Of a stretch of DNA of 64,000 nt, positions 1 to 12,976 are shown piece by piece. The notes beneath the pieces were generated by a model. The model saw only the letters and a list, made by a program, of their open reading frames with translations, was not told the origin of the DNA and made no database searches. Source of the stretch: Bryum argenteum (lineage: Eukaryota > Streptophyta > Bryopsida > Bryales > Bryaceae); the NCBI GenBank assembly GCA_037043015.1, contig CM073327.1:9468727-9532726 (forward strand), in the 5' to 3' direction. Positions within the stretch are counted from its first letter, which is position 1. Each line of letters begins with the position of its first letter. The position numbers and the translations under genes are program-made.

Positions 1-3000
1 ACACTTGCAAGTTACATCTATATATTCTAATTCAAGGTGAGTTAGCTACACTCACACCTTTTGAAATTTGAGGGTCGATTCAAGTATAGGAACATCACAT
101 CACTTCAAGGTCCATTGTTCATACATTGTTTCTATATATCTTGAAATAGACTAAGATTACAATAAGAGCATATGTAAACGTCAAAATTATATGCGATGGG
201 TGAATTTTGCTAGATCTACAACAAGGTCATTTTTGTAGATTTTGGTGATTTGAGGGCCAAACTACTTGAAAATTCAATATATCAGGATCCGTTGACCCCT
301 TCAAGCAACCCAATCGTTTTCCTTAAATCTACATAAAAGCTTGCTTCCAACCACACCTTATGCAACATGATGTGGTCGGTTGTGCTCAAGATCATATTAT
401 CACTTTCAAACAAAACAAAACAATCAAAGTAAAGTCCAAAATAATAGATAACAAAAATCAGTCAAATTCATCAGAGATCATCAAAACTGAACATCAACTA
501 AATGTGATAGGACTCTTCAAAGTTTCAAGTGCACTTTTTACTATGGACCAAGAGTTGTGATCAATAAAAGTCAATGATTTTCATGGTCACCACTCATGGT
601 CAAGAGCCTAGATTATGAAAAAGGAGAAAAGATTTAAGTTGAAAAAAGAAGGCAACAACTTTAAAGAGCCATAACTTCTTCATCCAAGGTCCATTTTGGA
701 AGAAATCACTTGGAATAGGTTCCAAATCAAGTTTAGGCTATGGTGAAAAATTTAAACCCATAAAATAAAGTATAAATTAACAGCATGCATTTTAGTGAAA
801 ACATATCTTGTTTTTGGATTTCCAACCATAGGGCATGTTTCTACTTGGAAGTTTTTTGATCCAAATACTTTTGCTATTGGATTTGCAATGATTTTTGTCA
901 ATAAAAAAGTGAGAAAATGGATAGAGTTTGAGGAGCTATGTCTCCTTTATCCACAATTGGATTTTATATTTATCTTTTAGGATGGCTTTTAATGAGATTC
1001 TTGTATTGGCGGTAGAGATGTGACCAAATCAAAGACATTTTGAAGATAAGGTCTAATTTTGAGTGCCAAGGGTTTTATTTAGACTATTTTTCTTTGTAAT
1101 CTTTCTGGTAGTTTTCACTACTGCAAGATTATAATTTGAGCTAATAATTTATTTGTATTATTTTGTTTTGGAAAAGGGTGTTTTGGGATCAAGGTGAAGA
1201 ACTTTGTAATCAGAGATGTTTTATTACAGATTGTTTGTTGGTAGAATTTCCACTCTAAAGTGAAAATAATGAAATCTTTTACTTTATTTTTAGTACTAAT
1301 ACCTTATGATCTCTAGATGAATGAGGCCTCTTGACTTAAAGTTTGATCCACATATCCTACAACATGTTAATTACAAGTTTGTACGATTAAAATCTTAATT
1401 GCTTATCTTAATTTATGGCACTTTTTAAGATTATGTGTCTTTTGGCTAAAAATAGGCTGGCACGTATAGGGGTTAATCTGCTTGGTCACACTCTATAATA
1501 TAAAGTAGATATAATATAATATGTATCCTCCTCATCAACTCTCTCTCTCTCTCTCTGTCCTTCTTATTTTCTTTTAATATTCTTTGATACTAGCCAATCA
1601 ATGAATTTTGAGTCCCATGATTTTCCTCAACTCAACCATAACTAGGAGACAATAACTCATTATCCACTCTAGAAAATTCACCATATTGACATGGCCTTAA
1701 ACTTAATTGTCATTCTATTGTGTTCGATGTAGTGTGAAGCTCAATAGAATCAAAAGCATCTTATAAGAAAGTCACATCGTTAAGAAGGCCATGGTCATGG
1801 CTCTTAGTACATAGTTTAAAGTGCCCCTGAGTATATTATATAAAATATTGTACCTAGGGCCTTTGACCCATCTAGGTCCCTAGTGTCAAGAAACAACATT
1901 TTAGATGAAGGGCAAAAACTTCAAGACACCATAACTTCTCAATTTGAACATTTTTTATGACAAAATCACTTGTGTTGGGTCCCAAATGAAGTCTTGTTTG
2001 TGTAGTAAAAAATAGAGATGCATGCAATGGAGTGTAAGTTAATGGCAAGAATTTTAGTGCAGGCAGCTCTTGTTTGAGAGATTCCAAATGTGGAGCATGT
2101 ATTACCATTTCTAACTAATTATGTCCAAACAAGAATATTTTTTCTTAAATTTTCTCACATAAATATGATCTTTGAATGCCTCCTAAAAATTTCTACTTTC
2201 AAGTCTTTTGGTATTGGTTTTGCAATGTATTGGTTTTGCAATGTATTGGTTTTGCAATAGTATTTCTACAATGGAAAAATGAAAAAATGGATGATTTTTG
2301 AGAAGTTAGAATACCTTCATCCATCATTAGATTTGACTTTATTTTTTAGAATGAATTCCAATCATAATCTAGTTTTAATGGTAGAAACCTTTGGATCATT
2401 GTTAATCAATGCTATAAGCGTTTTTTGGGGGCAAGGGAGGAGGAGGGGTAAAGAGCCTCCTAAATTTTTAATGTGTAGGCTTCAAATGCCAAGGAGTGGA
2501 CATCCACAGGAAAATTGGGGGCGCAGGTCTCATTTTTTAATTCAAAATTATCAAAAACGGTATCGAAAGGGTCCAAACCAAAAATTCCATGGCTTTTGAA
2601 GAAAAAATCCCTTTCAGAGACGCCCGAAACCTTTACCTTATCTAAGATGTATGAAAAGACATGGCTTAGATTTGCGTGCAAACGGTCTAGATTTGGACTT
2701 TTTGTACTTTGTAAATTTTGGAAAGGGATGGCTATTATTTGAGCCAAGACATTCTTTTTATGAGTTTTTTAGGTACAAAAAGCATTTTTAGGATGAAGAT
2801 GAAGGGATATCTGCTTTGTGATTTTTATACTGCAATTTTATCTTATGTTACAATCTTGACTTACAATGAGTTTATTACAATCTTGTACGGTTGAGATCAA
2901 AATTTGTGCTATCATTTCCATCTATAACAATTGTTGTTTTGCAATTGTTATAATATATTTTTTATTAGAAAATACCCCAAGGACGTTAAGGAGTGATGAT

Positions 3001-4300
3001 AAACTACTTAGTACACCTTTGTTAAGACTATTATATCTTAACAATATATTCTTGATATAAACTAGTTAGAGATACTTTGAAGAATGCTTGGAGTTATGAA
3101 ACCTTGTAGATTGCTAGATTACAATGTATTTGTATTGAAAGAAATTTCTAAAACCTCCACACTTTCACTTTGAATAGCATTGCTATCAATATACTATAGT
3201 AATTGCAATAAAAAATTACCAATCATAAAGTTGTTTTACTTCCATCCCGAAATTACTACTTTAGAAGAAAATCTACTTTAAATTTTTTGAGCCCAAGTAT
3301 TAACCATCGTATGGTGAAAATTGCCTCAAACTTTACAAAGAAAAAGTAGCCCTTAATAATACCTCATGCAGTGAAATTCATGTCATGTATTTGATACACC
3401 TTCTACTGGACCAAACTCTATCTTACAAAAACTGGACTTGAATTGAATCAAAATTCAACAAACAAGGTCAAAAATCAAAGGTGGACGAAGGAAATACAAT
3501 TCCTTGAGAACATTGCATTCTTTAACCCCTGAATGGTTTGACTCATTGGTATTAAAAAGAACACATTCTCAAAAAAAGTGTCATAAACGGAAACGAAGGT
3601 AATTTATTTAGATCTCAACCTTACAACCTTGTAATAAACATATTTTACATTATGTGTGGGTCAAATCTTGAGTCATGAGGCCTTATAGATTGCAAGATTG
3701 TGATATATATCAGTCCTAAAAAAATACATCATAAAATTTCAATATTTCCACTTTAAAGTGAAAATGGTACCAATACACTTATTGCAATAAAAAAAAAAAA
3801 AAAAATCACAAACTAGAAGACGTTAACCTTCATCTCAATAAAAAAAAAAAAAATCTATGAGAAAAATCTCTTTGCGCAAATAATGACTTTGCTATGATGA
3901 AAATTCCCAATTTTCTTAAGAAAGACAAGTAGTCCAAAACCCAACCCTTTGCTCTCAAATCTATGTTGTACTTTCAATACATCTTCGATTTTGTCAAGGT
4001 TTCTACTGCTAAGACTAGACTCTGATTAGAATCCATTCAAAAGAATAAAGTCATAATCCAACAGTGGATGAAAGATAAATATGTACCCAAATATCATCCA
4101 TTAACTTACTTTTTTTTGGGTTAGAAACATTGTTGCTAATCCAAAACCAAATCTTTTTGGATCAACAGAATTTCAACTAGAAAGTTGTTAGCCTTCATCT
4201 TAAGATCATGACTATATAAAAAAGTTTCATGAAATCATGACTTTGATTTCACGTAATTGACTCACCCCGGTAAATCTTGCTCCATGTTTAAAAACTTACA
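1..4300. other. AT-rich repeat-derived DNA, no gene
   Basis: No coding region is supported here. The sequence is AT-rich with long A tracts near 3783 and 3840 and a CT dinucleotide run near 1540. Several stretches resemble segments of the TTAA-bounded repeats at 43.8-45.8 kb, for example phrases around 1890-2090 (reverse orientation) and 3590-4260 (forward). Read as decayed copies of that repeat family. The short open frames have no recognisable protein features. Confidence 0.6.
2213..2260. repeat. 16-bp tandem repeat, 3 copies
   Basis: The unit ATTGGTTTTGCAATGT occurs three times head to tail with essentially no divergence. It lies in repeat-derived DNA and no function is apparent. Confidence 0.85.
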
Positions 4301-4315
4301 AACAATAACTCCCTT

Positions 4316-4695
4316 CACTAAAGTATATGCCATTCATTCACACTTTGTTGTACGGGTTTAGAGATTTTATTGCAAAATCTAGACTTTATCTGGGACCGGA
4401 TCCATGCCTTGACTAAAGTATATGCAATTTATCCACACTTTGTTGTACGGGTTTAGAGATTTTATCACACAATCTAGACCTGATCTGGGACCGGATCCAT
4501 GCCTTGACTAAAGTATATGCCATTTATCCACACTTTGTTGTACGGGTTTAGAGATTTTATCACACAATCTAGACCTGATCTGGGACCGGATCCATGCCTT
4601 GACTAAAGTATATGCCATTTATCCACACTTGGTTGTACGGATTCAAAGATTTTATCACACAATCTAACCTGATCTGGGACTTGATCCAAGCGATC
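4316..4695. repeat. 95-bp tandem repeat, 4 copies
   Basis: The phrase ACTAAAGTATATGC recurs at about 4316, 4411, 4506 and 4601, an exact 95-bp period. Each unit continues with CACTTTGTTGTACGG, a TTTAGAGATTTTAT block and GGGACCGGATCCATG. Copies 2 and 3 are nearly identical; copies 1 and 4 are more diverged. The unit itself resembles the 3' part of the dispersed TTAA-bounded repeat (compare 44635-44740), so the array looks like local amplification of a transposon segment. Confidence 0.9.
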
Positions 4696-4979
4696 TCATC
4701 TGAAACAGACTCCAGATTAAGAAGTTTCCGCTTTTCAAAGTTGATGTTGTCACCCAAAGTGTCATTTTTTAACTTTCAACCTAGTTAAGGCTTATGTTCA
4801 ATCTCCGAAGCCAATGACGTATAGGGGTAAAAAAGTAGGCCTTATTTTATTCTACTTTATCTTATTCGCAGACAATAAATATATTGTACTCTCTAAAGTA
4901 TTCACGTAACAAGGTCCATGACCCTTTGCATTCCAACCTGTAAATACCATTCATTCCTAAATCAAAATTTGAAAGTAGA

Positions 4980-5264
4980 TCATAAATCTTTTTGAACTTA
5001 GACATGATCAATAGTGTACCATGGACCAATGCAACCTCCTACAAGTTTAAATGCAACCCCAACCTATCTATCATAATAATTTCTAAGGACAATTCACTTA
5101 TAAAGTTGTGACTGGAATGGTAAAGTATCACTTTGTCACTGCATCATAAGAAGGTGACAAAGATGATACCAAAAAATCAGTAATTGGGTGAAATGAGGAA
5201 GAACCAAAGAGAAGATTGTGTGGAAAACAAGCCTCTTGACTTCGCTTGGGCACTTAAGAGTTAA
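4980..5264. mobile_element. Decayed TTAA-bounded MITE, right part
   Basis: The tail, with GCTTGGGCACTTAAGAGTTAA at its end, matches the end of the intact element at 33082-33454. Upstream phrases also align: the 'cctcctacaag' segment, the 'gcatcataag.aggtgac' segment and 'caagcc.ctcg'. The left terminus is not recognisable. A degenerate, immobile copy. Confidence 0.6.
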
Positions 5265-5399
5265 AATACTATAATAAGTGCTAAATTGGGATGAAGATTT
5301 GAGTAAACAACCTTTTTCCCGAGCACCACACCAAGGCCCCCAACAAGCAACAATGCCCAATGACAAACAACAAGCCAAATGATGTGATATTAGAGAAGT

Positions 5400-6748
5400 G
5401 GACCGAGAAAGGCGGGAAACTGCAGAACACAGCTGAGGTGGAGATTTCAAAGGGACGGCCCAGGTCCCAAGATTTCAAAATTTGCGGACGTGCAATCCCG
5501 CCCTTTCTATGCGTCAGCGCGGGTCGAGCTGTCGTGGACTAGCTCCTCGCCCCCCCCCCCCCGCCCAAGGCAAGCCCGCCCTTCCCTTTGTCCTCGCAGC
5601 CTTTTTTTTTTTTTTTGTTGGTGGTGGATTAGGGTTTTGCTAGATTCCTGCCCCTTCCCGTCAATCATTTTCCCTTCCCCATCATTTCCATGTGCGCCCC
5701 TAATCCCTCCATCTCCCGCACAGAAAATTTCCCACCCCCTTTTCCTGTCGTCATTCGTTTCCCTTCCCTTCCATTCCATTCCATTTGTTTAGTTAGTCAC
5801 TGGTGCCCGGCCATTTAAGCTTAAGCGTAAGCTTACTAGTAGTAGTTTACCTTTACTCGGGAGTTACGCTGATTGCAGCAGGAACGGCGTAGTCCTTTGG
5901 ATGGAGAATTGCACGATGGAATGTAGTTTGCAGTTTCTCGTAGTGCAGCTCTAAGGTTTGTATTTTGGGGGGAAAACCAAACGGGGAGATGCAAACTCCC
6001 GGGAGATTTCCCTTCCCACTCCATTGGAGCTGGAGCTAGCTGCGAGCTTCCTGTCGAGGAGGATTTTAGAGGTGTTATCGTTCTCGTCTTCTTGCAGAAT
6101 CTCTCTTCCAGGATTGCTCTCTTCCTCTCTCTCTTCGGGGTTGGTGCTTTTGTTTCCAATAATAGAACATGTGTAATCATTTACCGCAATGGCGGTTAGT
6201 GCCGCGTGTGCTGGTCGAGTTTTTGTACTCAGCTAGGCGTCTTTTGTGATCGCTTTGTTCTTTGTGAGCGCAGGAGCTCTTCATTGGTTGGTTTTAGTTC
6301 TAGATGAAGGCTAGATTGTCGAATTTGGTTTTTTGCACTGAGAGGAATGCACACCTTTGCACTGAGAGGAATGCACACCTTTGCACTGAGAGGAATGCAC
6401 ACCGTCGTAGTTCCTAGTGCGGAGTGTATGCATCTTTGGCTTGGTAGACTGTCGTGGAATGAGTCTTGCGTGTAGGAAATTGACTCGGTTGTATGAGATT
6501 TCAGCTGAGGTGGGCATGTCTAGTGAATGGCGGGTTCTTTAGATTCTAAATCTTGCGCAATTGGTGGTTTTATTAGTATCAATGGCTTCGCAGATTCGAT
6601 TGGGGACCCTTTCATGTGCAGATGAGGCTCTTATTACAGCTTTACTTATGGTGTTGCGTTCCTATCTCTCTGCAGGAAGCGATCGGGTGGTTAATTGGCG
6701 CGGGGTGTTAACCTATGACGTGGCTGTAGAGGTCTGTCTAACGAAGTT
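5400..6748 (+). promoter_or_regulatory. GC-rich promoter/leader of the PINc gene
   Basis: Composition shifts sharply from AT-rich repeats to GC-rich sequence at about 5.4 kb. There is a C tract at about 5547-5561, a T tract at about 5603-5617 and CT-rich segments. A good splice acceptor (CTCTCTGCAG, ending near 6675) precedes the coding start by about 75 bp, suggesting a leader intron. An in-frame stop at 6716 separates this from the chosen ATG at 6749. The transcription start cannot be placed. Confidence 0.5.
6335..6403. repeat. 24-bp tandem repeat in the leader, 3 copies
   Basis: GCACTGAGAGGAATGCACAC followed by CTTT is repeated three times without change. It lies in the presumed 5' leader or leader intron of the PINc gene. 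Confidence 0.9.
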
Positions 6749-9700
6749 ATGCAAGTCACTGATGCATCGCACGGGACTGATGATCCAACCCCATCAGCAG
6801 CTGGTGGGGTTGGGGACGGTCTGGATTCCGAGGCCAAGGGCGAAGACCTGGGTATGTGATGCTTAATGTCAAGTTCTAGTTTTTCGTGATTTTAAAATTG
6901 TCTTTTGATTTTACTTTTCGGCCTTCAACACTCTGATACCTCCACTTATTCTGTGTATGTTGAAAGCTTTCTTATTAATCGAAATTATGGCCGAGTCAAG
7001 ACTTTTTAAATTGTAACCATTATGTTGATAGTACTAGCTTCGTTAACTCTATTAAGATGAACTCGTTTAGCAAAATTGCCCATTTTAAGGATGATGATCG
7101 TGATCAGAGGTACATGTAATGCAAGTGCAGATCCTGATTCAAGTCTCGAAGCCAGCAATACCGAAGCTGTTCACTGTAGCATGGTGGAAGACGGCGGCAC
7201 AGGCGAAGTCAGCGTGCATTTAGTGACCCAGCCGCATGGAATCGCGAACGAGGGTCACGTGGCATCAGCCGATCCAGTGCACAGTATTGCCGACCCTGTT
7301 CCGGAGCATCCCTCCGCTAGTGGTTTGAAGACCACTTTCAAGTCTAATCAGGTGAGCTGTGAGGTTGTATCGAGCTTGTTTTTGTTCTATCACTTCGCTT
7401 TCTGCTTGATTATGATGTTTGTCTATACATGACTCGGAATGTCCAGCATATTAGAATCACGTCTGGCTGGAGATGACTCTTATCCTCGACGACAGTTTAT
7501 TTGCATATTGGCATTCTGTATTTATCTTCCTTTGTCGTATTTGCTACAGAGTGGTAAAGCAAGTGGTCGACAAAGGAGAAAGAAGCAGAGACAGAGCGAG
7601 TCTGTCAAAATGCCGGTAAATACGTCTCTCACTAATTTTCACGGAAGTCCTTCTACTGAGCTTTGTATGATACTTTATACTGTAAGGTATGTCGACTAGG
7701 AGTGGTCTTAGGTCATGAACTTCATGAGAACTCATTATATATCCTGACACCGATATGGGGTGTGCTACAGGAGGTCCGTTCACCACCTTCCCAGCCAATG
7801 AAGCCGTACAACGACAATTTCGACGATCTGAGCTCCGAGGATAATGTGCGCATCCATTCTTGCTGAGTCCCTCATGCTTATAAATGCAAAAGGATGTATC
7901 ATATGCTTGATATGAACTAAGTTCGTGTCAAGCATATGTTCCATCAACAGCTGTCGTTTTAGTCCTCGTGTGATGGCAACAATGCTGGGAGCACTCCACC
8001 AACACGGTTTCCTAGGAATTTGACGATTTGTTATGACCTTGCTGGTTATGGATGCAGACATTTAATTTCTTTCTGATAATGTGTAGCAGGAAAACAAATA
8101 CAGCGCCACCAAGCAAACAAAGAGAAACCCTGCAACTACCGACTCTACCACAGCTAGAAGGCAGTTCCAGAGAGGTGATGGAGAGCGTTCCAGTGGAACG
8201 CCCAGTCGTCGCTTGGCTTTTGCCCCTGTTCCGGCCTCTGAGCTCAATAGACGCATGGGCAACACGCCTAATCAAACTCCTGAAAAGTATACACCCACCA
8301 AGAACGTGATACAGGTTGTTGCAACTGAGGAGGAATCTGTATCTCCGATCTTGTCTCTTCAGCAAGCAGGGTCAAACACTGGTCATGTCGTGGCAATTGA
8401 AGATGGGAGTGACCCTGAGTCGGAAGATGCCGAAAATTATACTTCAGGTTCAGCACTTTGTTTCTCTGAAGACGAGAGTATCGAGGCTGCCCACGAGAGT
8501 ATCGAGGCTGCCCTTCATAGGCAATCTGTGCAGCTATACGGTGAAGATGATTTTGACGTACATCACGATTCAGACGAACATCACGATTCAGACAAGGAGA
8601 ATGTGCCTGTCGGTTTCAATACACGAAGAAGGCCCCTTGGGACACTGTATAGTGTGCAATCTCCTCCAATGTACCAGAGTCCGGATAGCTTCATAACCCC
8701 CACTGCATCGCAGAAACTGGCTAGGGTAGGCCCTCAGTTACTTGCCCTTGCACCCCTATTATCTTCCGTACCAAGTAGATGCAGACCCAATATCTGAAGG
8801 AATATAATAATTCATTTAAAGATTTGTTTGCTACTCTTTGCATTGCAACATCACCAATCATGTTACACCATGCAGGCGGGGTGTCATTCGGAAGCGGGAC
8901 GTCAATGGCAAATGGTTGTAGATTCGAAGTGTCTTCTGAACAAAGATTCGTTTGAGTCTCTCAAGCAGCTTGAAGGAATCCGCGAGACTCGCCTTGTCAT
9001 TCCTAGTATTGGTAAGACCCTCTGACTTCCAAACTAGTCATCATTGTAATGCCAAGCTGGGGATGATGTGGATCTCTTCTTTGATTGCACTGTACTGAAC
9101 TGTTTCTCTTCTCATCCATCTGATGAAAAAGGCATTAAGTGCGTACACAAAGTAAAATGTTCCACAACTAGCGTAATGATACTGGTGTCAGCGCTGTCAA
9201 CGGCCAGGGTCTGATCGCATCCAAGTGAGTATAGTTAAAAATACCAAATTACTTTGGGATTTAGTTTTCAAGTTTTATGTCAAAGGTAAGAGTGATTTGG
9301 GGTCTCTGGTCCCACTATTGAAGTTCAACTACGAAAAGAAAATGGTCAACCCTGTCCAACGAACGCTATCTGTTTTCACTTGTTTTCCTACCTAATTGTA
9401 ATACGACTCTGGCCGCTGTCTACCATTTCCTAACAGGTCATTTGCAAGTTGCGGTAAAAAATGAAGTGAATTCAACTGGTCATGGGTGATGTAAGTTCGT
9501 TGTGCAGAGCTGCTCGGCATAACAATCTTATATCCATGTACATGTGATGCAGTCGTAAGGGAGCTGGACAGTCTGCAGAAACAAAATACTTCGAAGGATC
9601 TTGCTTCTGCCGCACTTCAATGGATTGAAGCCTGCATGTTGAAGAAGCCTTTCTGGATCCACGTTCAGAGCGCTGGAGAGTTTGTGCACGTTGCTATGAC

Positions 9701-10868
9701 TCCTCCTGTATCACCTTCCCTGTATAGGTAAATTTCTCTATGTTCAATTTTCATAGCGCGATGCACTCGGAAGTGGTTTGCTGGAATAGCAGAATAATCT
9801 TGTTCCGAACAGGACAGCGCGTTCGTCGTGCGTGGTTCGGAACTTGTAGCTTATCATTGAGAAGGATATCGTTCTCAACGTAACGATGTTATGTTTTCTG
9901 ATGCAAAGAGGCCCTGCGAATTCACTTTGCTCGTCTTCATTCTTGTGCAGAGGGCCACACTCACATGTAGGTGAAAGTGACATGATGCCGCTCACTCCTC
10001 ATGACCATGTCCTTGAGTGTGCGCTTTTTCAACAAACAAAGCCAGACGGTCGAGTTGCTATCTTGACAGATGATACAACACTCAAAATCAAGGCTCTTGC
10101 CGAGGTTATTTGCTAACTACCTGGTTCAGCTTCATGTGCATGTACATTGATTAACGTTCTAGAGGTATCCAAGTCAAAGCAACCACTAATATTACCCACC
10201 AGATAGGTATTTTCAGCATTACAGCAGCCATCGTTGGATTAAATTCATACATGTAGTCAGTGATACGGAGTGACTTTTGTAATCCTTACAAAGTCTTCCG
10301 CATTTTCGCAAGAACTTATCTTGATATGATCTTACAGTAGTCCATGTATTCGAATAGAGCAGTAGAACTTCCAGATTACATCACCAAAAACATCATGCCA
10401 AATACTATCATATCTATAGAAAGTGCTTACATGCCATATCACATCATAATCTTGAATCAGTTATCTTATGACAGGACTGATTCAAGATGCGGATGCAATC
10501 CTTGTTTTAGTGAGAGTAGAAGTAGGAGTAATGTCCATGTATGTGAGTAAAACTCTAACTACTTTGTGGCATGGCAGAGTCTTGTGGTGGACACTGCAAT
10601 CAATTTCTGCGACAGTTTATTAAACCCCTACTCGGACCGCTTCGTGTATGTTGGTAGCACGCCAATTGGACGCTCATCCATTGGCCGTCAATACGAGAGA
10701 CTACATGATGGACTCAGCACGCCAGGGACGGCCATCTCAAGCTCGAAGTGGCCAACACCTGCTGTTGCTCGTTCTCTGTCTCGGCAAGATACGCCTCGAC
10801 CTAGTTCGAGAGCCAACTTTTCTATATGGCGGAAGAGCCAGCCGCTCGGCCTTCAGGCTCTTCTATAG
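6749..10868 (+). CDS. PS1-like PINc-domain protein
   Basis: Nine exons can be joined in frame with GT-AG borders: 6749-6851, 7131-7351, 7550-7615, 7771-7845, 8090-8725, 8876-9011, 9553-9727, 9951-10104 and 10578-10868, giving about 618 residues. The C-terminal third is a PINc (PIN-type nuclease) domain. Its acidic residues are D383 in MVVDSK, E416 in VVRELDSLQ, D489 in TPHDHVLECA and D511/D512 in AILTDDTTLKIKALAE. The following SLLNPYSDRF segment matches the C-terminus of Arabidopsis PARALLEL SPINDLE 1, a spindle-orientation protein of male meiosis. That protein has an N-terminal FHA domain; none is visible here. The first 370 residues are low-complexity, acidic and serine-rich, with a basic patch in exon 3 (RQRRKKQRQ), a KEN motif at 324-326 and a nearby RRPL. 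Exon 4 uses a weaker donor (AAT/GTGCGC). Family placement is good; nuclease activity and a meiotic role are inferred. Confidence 0.8.
8478..8598 (+). repeat. Small in-frame coding duplications
   Basis: Within exon 5 a 21-bp unit encoding ESIEAAH is duplicated, followed by an 18-bp unit encoding HHDSDE/K, also duplicated. Both keep frame. They lie just upstream of the KEN motif in the disordered acidic segment, where length variation is probably tolerated. Confidence 0.85.
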
Positions 10869-12943
10869 TAGTACCGGACAGACCAAATTTTGAATTCCGA
10901 ATGTCTACCCAATGTCTCTGGGTCTCAGAGATCTGACAAACTTCTCAGGTATCATTGTTGGCTCCTTTGACTTTGTCAGCTTGTAGATTTTCGGACTATA
11001 TTTTTTTTTGGTGGTCAAGAGTTCGCTTGACAACAGTTGCAGTATGTGTATAGACCTTATTCTGTAACTATCTATATCGAGTTGCAGTAACTCTGAATGT
11101 GATAAGTCAATATATGAATCGTTTCACATGAGGGATTCTGGAGAGTTCTTTTGCATTAGCTTCTGCTAGGATTTGTGTTCATCTTATCAATGAACAAGTC
11201 GTAAGGATTCATTTTAAATGATACAAAATTTGTGCCCTTCCAAGTGTACATAACACATACATCGGTATTAAGTGCAAAATGAATCAACTCTTTGCCGTAA
11301 GACCTGCGGTTTGAGAAATTTGCTTTATACTTCCTCCATTGTTTTGCTTAAAAGTTGTATTCTTTTTTCATTGTTCATGTTTTCTACACAACAATGTTGA
11401 TTAGTGTTGCAAACTTTATGTTTTCTACACAACAATGTTGATTAGTGTTGCAATTTTTATGTGTTCTACACAACAATGTTGATTAGTGTTGCAAACTTTA
11501 TGTTACTGTAACATTAATTGTCACACATCAACTTAGCTCTAATAACACTAATCTACAAGATAGGATGGTAAATGTGAAACTATGGAAATTCTAGGGAAGA
11601 TGAAGAAATTACTAGGATTGGTGTAATCCATGGTGCCAAGTAATGAAAAAGAGAAGTAATAGTGATCATGATCTAAGTCGAAGAACAATCTTAAAACTCT
11701 TGAGAAAAGGTGTTATATTTGACCTTTAGTGCATAGTAATGATCTTCATATAATACCAATCACATGTCTGAAGGTTATAGTTTTCTTCACTAATGATTGG
11801 AATTTTCAATTATTTTGAGGTGCAAATGATATGAAAACAATAGTTCTTGCCATTGTAAACCTTCTCATCTTATGTTCATAGTATGGACAATGTTACATGT
11901 AAATCTACTTCAACAACTTCAACTAAGATGTTTGTAATCATGTATGCACACCTTGTTGATGTAACACATTTTGAAGTGTAGGAAGCTCATAGCCCACAAA
12001 TGTAAATTAGATCATGTCTCATGAAATGATTTGTGTACAATAAAGTAAGATGCCTGCCAAAAATTTGTTGGGTAGTCACTTTATTTGAGTGAGAAACAGG
12101 TAACACTTGAAAGGAAATTAGGTGAAAATGGGACAATCGTTACGCATTAGAAACTAGCCTATATATGCATTCGCGATTTAAGAAAAAGCTCAACTATAGT
12201 TATCATTTTAGCTTAGCTATTTTGTTCTTGTGTGAAATTTGAGCATATATGACTTGAGACTTAAGAAAAACTTTGAATAAGAATTGCATATTTTTCAAGT
12301 GGACACTGGTTGAAATTTCTTTGCTAATTTTAAGAAATGACTACTTGCGTAGGAACTAGTTTTGGAAGGGCAATGAGAATATTGGTTTTGAGTTGCTAAT
12401 CCTCACTACTAGCAAATTGGCTTGAACAATCTTTGTTCCAAGTTTTATACTAAAGAGAAATTTGAAAACATCAATACCTAAAGGTCCTAGGGTCATTGTG
12501 GCTTAAAAACATCATTCTATTTGACATGTTACTTGTGTAATTATAAGTGAGCATTTTAATTCCAACGGTATAATCTTGTCATGGACTTGTAGACCATGTG
12601 AGTTGAATTTAAAGTTTTGAGTCCACATAGATTGCAAGAGAATAATGTATCAATATTAAAAAAGAACATGAAATTTTATCCTTCTCACTTCGGAGTTATT
12701 TTGCTACTAACAAACCTTCTGCAACATGAATCTTCCTACTTAAAACTTATCTATCTTTATTTAAGGACACCCTAGTACCAAGAGAAACATGATCTTTTAT
12801 TAGGTTAAGATCAAGTTCTTGAAGGAGAGAGGAAATTAATCTATAACTTAAAATAATTTTGTTGAAGTTGCATTGATTATCTATACTCAAGATAACTATT
12901 GTATAAGAATTTGATAAAGTTTTCTACAAAGTACGTGTTTTTA

Positions 12944-12976
<33 letters not shown>

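Noticed and set aside
5490-6180. Several ~100-codon frames on both strands upstream of the PINc gene
   Set aside because: They arise from GC- and pyrimidine-rich promoter sequence with homopolymer runs; no conserved protein features.
6749-7351. An FHA domain in the first exons of the PS1-like gene
   Set aside because: No GR/SRxH-type FHA core motifs are present in exons 1-2, and an in-frame stop at 6716 lies upstream of the chosen ATG.
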